DNA from: JAUWMI01 sp964454265
GTDB taxonomy: Bacteria; Sumerlaeota; Sumerlaeia; MWCT01; JAUWMI01
Assembly (NCBI GenBank): GCA_964454265.1
Contig: CAYVXD010000162.1
Span: 1-8,195 of the forward strand
Length of the DNA stretch: 8,195 bases
Reading direction: 5' to 3'
Below, piece after piece: positions 5,238-8,195 of this stretch; within the stretch, counting starts at the first letter, position 1, and each line of letters starts with the position of its first letter. The notes under the pieces were generated by a model. It was not told where the DNA came from, did not search any database, and was given only the letters and a program-made list of their open reading frames with translations. A program made the translations under genes and the position numbers.

Positions 5238-7547
5238 TTAAAAGAGCGGCAGGGGGGTTTTATCAACGCGAACAAAGTCGAGAAGTATGGTACTCTGCGC
5301 CTGGTCATCCGGGTTAAAGCCCATGATGTCGAAGGCGATGAGCATTCCATCGGTCACAGCGTTGGCCGGGGGCGCTAAGAAGAGCTGGTAGGTGGTATAG
5401 CTGGTTGAGAGGGGTGAAGATTTTCCATCGCCTGCGCTTTCGATATTGAGTGCAGCGGCCATCTGATTGTTGGCCAGGTTCAAGCGGAACCGGATCGAGG
5501 GAACAAGTGCCTGATCAGTGACATTAGTTGAGACCTTGAATTGGGCGCGGTAGAGGTGGTCTTGTTCAACGGGGATCACGGGACTGACCCAGAAGCCGAA
5601 GGTGTTGCTGGTATTCCACGTGGTAATTGTTAGGGCGGACTGCGAGTGTCCGGAAAGGGGTTCATCAAAGACGCCCTGGACACCAGAGAAAGCCCAGCCG
5701 TCGGTGGAGGTCTCGAAGTCGTATGTAGTGACCGTTGTCCAAGAGTCGTCAAAGTAAGATAGAGTTGTGCGTTCGATGGTGAGTTGGTCGAGGAAGATGG
5801 CGGCGTCAGCGGAGTTTTCTTGCGCGAAGTTGAGAATGCCAAAAGCAGCGATCATGGAGCGAAGGAAGTATTGTGAGGCAGATTTACCCTGGATAGGAAG
5901 AAAGTAGGTTTCATAGGTTTTGCCCGCCATGGCGGGGGAGTTTTCGCCAGCGAGGGCACTATCAATGACAACGAAGCCGGAGGATTGGAAGTTTTCATTG
6001 TTCCAGCGGAGGCGAACTGTGGGGACGAGGCTCGGGTCATTGAGGTTTGAAGTTACGCGCCAGGTGGTGCGATAGAACTCGCCCGGGAGAATGGGAATGC
6101 TGTTCGACGGACTGGACCAGTAGCCGAAGGTATTATAGTCAACAGACTGGAGGCCAAGGGCGCCGTTGGTGTAGATGCTGATAGGTGCGGAGAAATAGGG
6201 GAAAACGTTGGCATACTGCCATTGCTCGGTAGTAGAGTCGAAGGAATAGGAGGAACGATTGACGTATTCGTCTGCGCCGATGTCAATATCGGGGAAAGAG
6301 CCGTTATTGTCAATTCCGGGGATGTCGAAGGGTCGAGAGTCGCCATCAATGTCAATCACAACGGTCATGGTGCCGGCGTCGATGCATGAGGAGCCATAGG
6401 CGAGGTGAAAATCGTCGTTTAAGGGGCTGGCAAAGAATGGATCGCCGTCAATGTTGTTTTCACAGGGGTTGGGGTCGTTATTGACGACAGAGTTGATCTG
6501 TTGGGCGCCAATGCTGACCGTAGTGCCTGCGTCAAGGTAGTCGCCGGTGACGTTTTGGAAGAAGCAGTTATAGATAACGGTTGGGGAGCTTTGGACGTAG
6601 AGCTCTTCCAGGCCGTAGTAGCGATTCTTGGCGAGGATATTGTTTACGAGAGAGGGGGAGGCTTGTTTGCAGGCGATACCGCTGCCACTGTTACCGTAAA
6701 TAGTGTTGTTCTGTATATTAGGTTGTGTAGCGGTGTGGCAGTAAATGCCGCATTGATTACGGGCGATGATGTTGTTGATGATAGTGGGCGAAGAGGAGTA
6801 GCAGCTAATGCCATCGCCGAGGTTTCTCAGGATGTAGTTGCGGAGAATAGAAGGGGAGGAGTGTGAACAATAGATGCCAGAGAGGTTGTTTTGTTTCAAG
6901 GTGTTCTGCGCGATGATAGGGGATGAATATTCGCAATAGATGCCGTGGTCGCTGTTGTCGGTAATGGAGTTATTGGAAATGGTTGGGTAAAGGGGGTCGG
7001 TGCTGATACAGTAAACGCCACCTTTGTTGTTGGAAATAGTATTGCCAGAGATAGTTGGGGCGGAATTAAGAGTGCACCAAATGGCAAAGGAGGAATTGTC
7101 CTCGATGGTATTATTCGTGATGGTAGGAGAGGCATTGAGGCAGTAGATGCCAAAGAAGCCTCCGGTTATGATGAAGCTATCAATGGTTGAGTGATCGGCA
7201 GCGATGATAGTTTTATCCAGGATGTTTGCGGAAGCGGCATGAATGGTAGTTGGGTATAACGTCGGGTCCTGAATCCAGATGTCAGGTTGATAGCCTCCGT
7301 ACAGGCTAACATAGGGGATGAGGATGAAATTACCATAGTAGGTGCCGTAGGCGACGCGAATATTGACCTGAGCAGAGACGGAGGCGGTTGATGCTTCATC
7401 GAGAGCTTTCTGGATGGTGCGCCAGGGGAGGGTCGCAGTACCGCTGCCAGCGAGATCGTTGCCGTGGAGAGCAACGTAGAAGTCAATGGCGGAGGCATGA
7501 GGCCAGAAGAAGCAGAACAAGGAGATGGTAAGTATTAATTTTCTCAT
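5238..7547 (-). CDS. Secreted right-handed parallel beta-helix protein with tandem C-terminal modules
   Basis: 769 residues from the ATG at 7547. This start is preferred over an in-frame GTG at 7586 because it gives a classic signal peptide (MRKLILTISLFCFFWPHASA, cleavage after residue 20). Residues 23-50 (FYVALHGNDLAGSGTATLPW, then RTIQKAL) match the DUF1565-type entry to pectate-lyase-like folds. Residues about 100-330 carry at least eight rungs of about 22 residues with an SPTIxNNxI asparagine ladder and a GIYC cysteine ladder. Residues 378-430 (SSCIDAGT, DGDSRPF, DIGADEY) resemble the 'choice-of-anchor Q' ending seen after such helices. Two homologous modules follow (434-596 and 609-765), sharing NTFGYWSSP/NTFGFWVSP and LVPTVRLRWN/LVPSIRFRLN; they look like carbohydrate-binding or similar beta-sandwich domains. 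Probable role: cell-surface or extracellular polysaccharide binding or degradation. No catalytic triad is assigned. There is no membrane anchor and no clear Shine-Dalgarno. Confidence 0.88.
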   Translation of the reverse strand: MRKLILTISLFCFFWPHASAIDFYVALHGNDLAGSGTATLPWRTIQKALDEASTASVSAQVNIRVAYGTYYGNFILIPYVSLYGGYQPDIWIQDPTLYPTTIHAASANILDKTIIAADHSTIDSFIITGGFFGIYCLNASPTITNNTIEDNSSFAIWCTLNSAPTISGNTISNNKGGVYCISTDPLYPTISNNSITDNSDHGIYCEYSSPIIAQNTLKQNNLSGIYCSHSSPSILRNYILRNLGDGISCYSSSPTIINNIIARNQCGIYCHTATQPNIQNNTIYGNSGSGIACKQASPSLVNNILAKNRYYGLEELYVQSSPTVIYNCFFQNVTGDYLDAGTTVSIGAQQINSVVNNDPNPCENNIDGDPFFASPLNDDFHLAYGSSCIDAGTMTVVIDIDGDSRPFDIPGIDNNGSFPDIDIGADEYVNRSSYSFDSTTEQWQYANVFPYFSAPISIYTNGALGLQSVDYNTFGYWSSPSNSIPILPGEFYRTTWRVTSNLNDPSLVPTVRLRWNNENFQSSGFVVIDSALAGENSPAMAGKTYETYFLPIQGKSASQYFLRSMIAAFGILNFAQENSADAAIFLDQLTIERTTLSYFDDSWTTVTTYDFETSTDGWAFSGVQGVFDEPLSGHSQSALTITTWNTSNTFGFWVSPVIPVEQDHLYRAQFKVSTNVTDQALVPSIRFRLNLANNQMAAALNIESAGDGKSSPLSTSYTTYQLFLAPPANAVTDGMLIAFDIMGFNPDDQAQSTILLDFVRVDKTPLPLF

Positions 7548-7849
7548 ATGGGCAGATGCCCCTGTCTGGGATAAAATCTTATGCACGAATGATTATTGAT
7601 GGTAAAGGGATTATGGTGGTGAAGCAAGCTGTTTGAAGGGATTTATAATGGAGATCTTACGATTGTCAAAGGAAATGTTAAGAGGGCTTGACGAGAGAGC
7701 TAGGCTAAGGGTTAAAAAAGTGATGACTGGAAGATGAGGGACAAGGAGGTGATTTGTGCTGTGTAAGTATATGGAAATCAGTAGTTTGTAGAAGTTAGGA
7801 TGTATAGTAGATTTAAGAAAATTTTCAGGCAAAATGATGGATATTTTGC
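7548..7849. other. Divergent intergenic region between beta-helix gene and tRNA-Thr operon
   Basis: AT-rich, with no recognised gene. A minus-strand open frame (7611-7913) overlaps the tRNA promoter, lacks a ribosome binding site and has no recognisable product. Leftward signals for the beta-helix gene are weak: TAAGAT on the minus strand near 7575 with a poor -35. A TATAAT at 7644-7649 on the plus strand has no matching -35. A perfect Shine-Dalgarno with a minute ORF is listed separately. Confidence 0.45.
7743..7791 (+). other. Consensus Shine-Dalgarno followed by an 11-codon ORF
   Basis: AAGGAGGTGA (7743-7752) is a full complement of the 16S rRNA anti-Shine-Dalgarno. A GTG at 7756 with ideal spacing opens an 11-codon frame, read as MLCKYMEISSL, that ends at the TAG 7789-7791. 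It could be a leader peptide, the remnant of a lost gene, or chance in purine-rich DNA. Confidence 0.25.
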
Positions 7850-7879
7850 TTGACATGAATTCCTGGAGTTTGATAGAAA
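7850..7879 (+). promoter_or_regulatory. Promoter of the tRNA-Thr/tuf operon (TTGACA, extended -10)
   Basis: A perfect -35 TTGACA (7850-7855) is separated by 18 bp from TAGAAA (7874-7879), which is preceded by TG at 7871-7872 as in extended -10 promoters. AT-rich DNA upstream (about 7805-7849) could act as an UP element. Transcription would start near 7886, about 47 bases before the tRNA. Confidence 0.65.
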
Positions 7880-7932
7880 TGCTTATTTGTGCATCAGAAA
7901 TATCTTTAGGCATAAAAAGCGACGATTTTTTT

Positions 7933-8008
7933 GCCCACGTAGCTCAGTTGGTAGAGCACACGCATGGTAAGCGTGTGGTCACCAGTTCGATTCTGGTCGT
8001 GGGCTCCA
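7933..8008 (+). tRNA. tRNA-Thr, anticodon GGT
   Basis: A complete cloverleaf of 76 bases including an encoded CCA. The acceptor stem GCCCACG (7933-7939) pairs perfectly with CGTGGGC (7998-8004), followed by discriminator T and CCA. The D stem is GCTC/GAGC. The anticodon stem CACGC/GCGTG encloses ATGGTAA, giving anticodon GGT at 7966-7968, which reads ACC and ACT. The T stem ACCAG/CTGGT encloses TTCGATT. It lies 115 bp upstream of tuf with no terminator between, as in E. coli, where thrT (also GGU) precedes tufB. Confidence 0.97.
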
Positions 8009-8123
8009 TTTTACCGAGAACCTCGAATTGTAGCCATCCTTGGTGAGAGATCCGCGTACGAAAATTAAGCACTCCACAACGCACTCTGAGAAAGTTGTAA
8101 TGTAGCAAAATCAGGAGGGAGAG

Positions 8124-8195
8124 ATGGGAAAGGAAAAGTTTGAGCGTACGAAGCCGCACGTGAATGTTGGGACGATAGGGCATATTGATCACGGT
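8124..8195 (+). CDS. tuf: Elongation factor Tu, N-terminal fragment (3' partial)
   Basis: The first 24 codons are present and the gene runs off the right edge. The ATG at 8124 follows AGGAGG (8113-8118) by 5 bases. The product starts MGKEKFERT and continues KPHVNVGTIGHIDHG, the nearly invariant N-terminus of bacterial EF-Tu leading into the G1 (P-loop) motif GHxDHGKT, which is cut by the window end. EF-Tu is the GTPase that delivers aminoacyl-tRNA to the ribosomal A site. Co-transcription with tRNA-Thr is likely because no terminator is visible in the 115-bp spacer. Glycine at position 2 instead of the common serine or alanine is a minor variation. Confidence 0.98.
   Translation, partial: MGKEKFERTKPHVNVGTIGHIDHG

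Noticed and set aside
7611..7913. Minus-strand open frame of 100 codons upstream of the beta-helix gene
   Set aside because: No Shine-Dalgarno, low-complexity Ile/Ser/Leu-rich product, and it overlaps the clear tRNA-Thr promoter.
7933..8008. tRNA-Thr as the integration site of the phage-like block
   Set aside because: The block ends near 3760, two host-like genes lie between, and no duplicated tRNA 3' end was seen in the window.

Overview
The window comes from a bacterial chromosome with roughly balanced base composition. The clearest housekeeping markers are at the right end: a tRNA-Thr (anticodon GGT) followed by the first 24 codons of tuf (elongation factor Tu). The organism cannot be named. 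A small lipoprotein and a probable two-membrane lysis pair suggest a Gram-negative-type envelope. The large secreted beta-helix protein, with its tandem C-terminal modules and scattered palindromic repeats, resembles what I recall from genomes of uncultured, often anaerobic phyla (weak inference).

Layout: (1) Positions 1-3760, + strand, look like the right end of a prophage or phage-derived block. It holds the C-terminal ~755 residues of a tail-fibre/tail-spike-like protein with a pectinesterase-like beta-helix. A 620-bp gene-free stretch follows, containing a palindromic repeat and a candidate structured RNA that ends in an intrinsic terminator. Next come a two-gene operon (one-TM coiled-coil protein, then a small lipoprotein) and a strong terminator. 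(2) Positions 3760-4164 are a convergent intergenic region with three short palindromic or repeat-like elements. (3) Positions 4165-7547, - strand, hold a secreted right-handed beta-helix protein and, downstream of it, a divergent dprA; a perfect 28-bp palindrome lies between them. (4) Positions 7548-8195 hold a divergent intergenic region, a well-formed extended -10 promoter, tRNA-Thr and tuf, reading +.

How the parts relate: the + strand genes at the left are best read as phage tail and host-lysis functions. No endolysin, holin, integrase or attachment site is visible. The - strand pair may be co-transcribed (60-bp gap) but has no obvious common function: one product is exported, the other handles ssDNA in the cytoplasm. 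The tRNA-Thr/tuf pair forms a classical translation operon that continues beyond the window. The most original signals are the candidate structured RNA at about 2690-2851, the spanin-like gene pair, the eight-rung cysteine ladder in the secreted beta-helix, and the GTAGGGGC-family palindromes on both sides of dprA.
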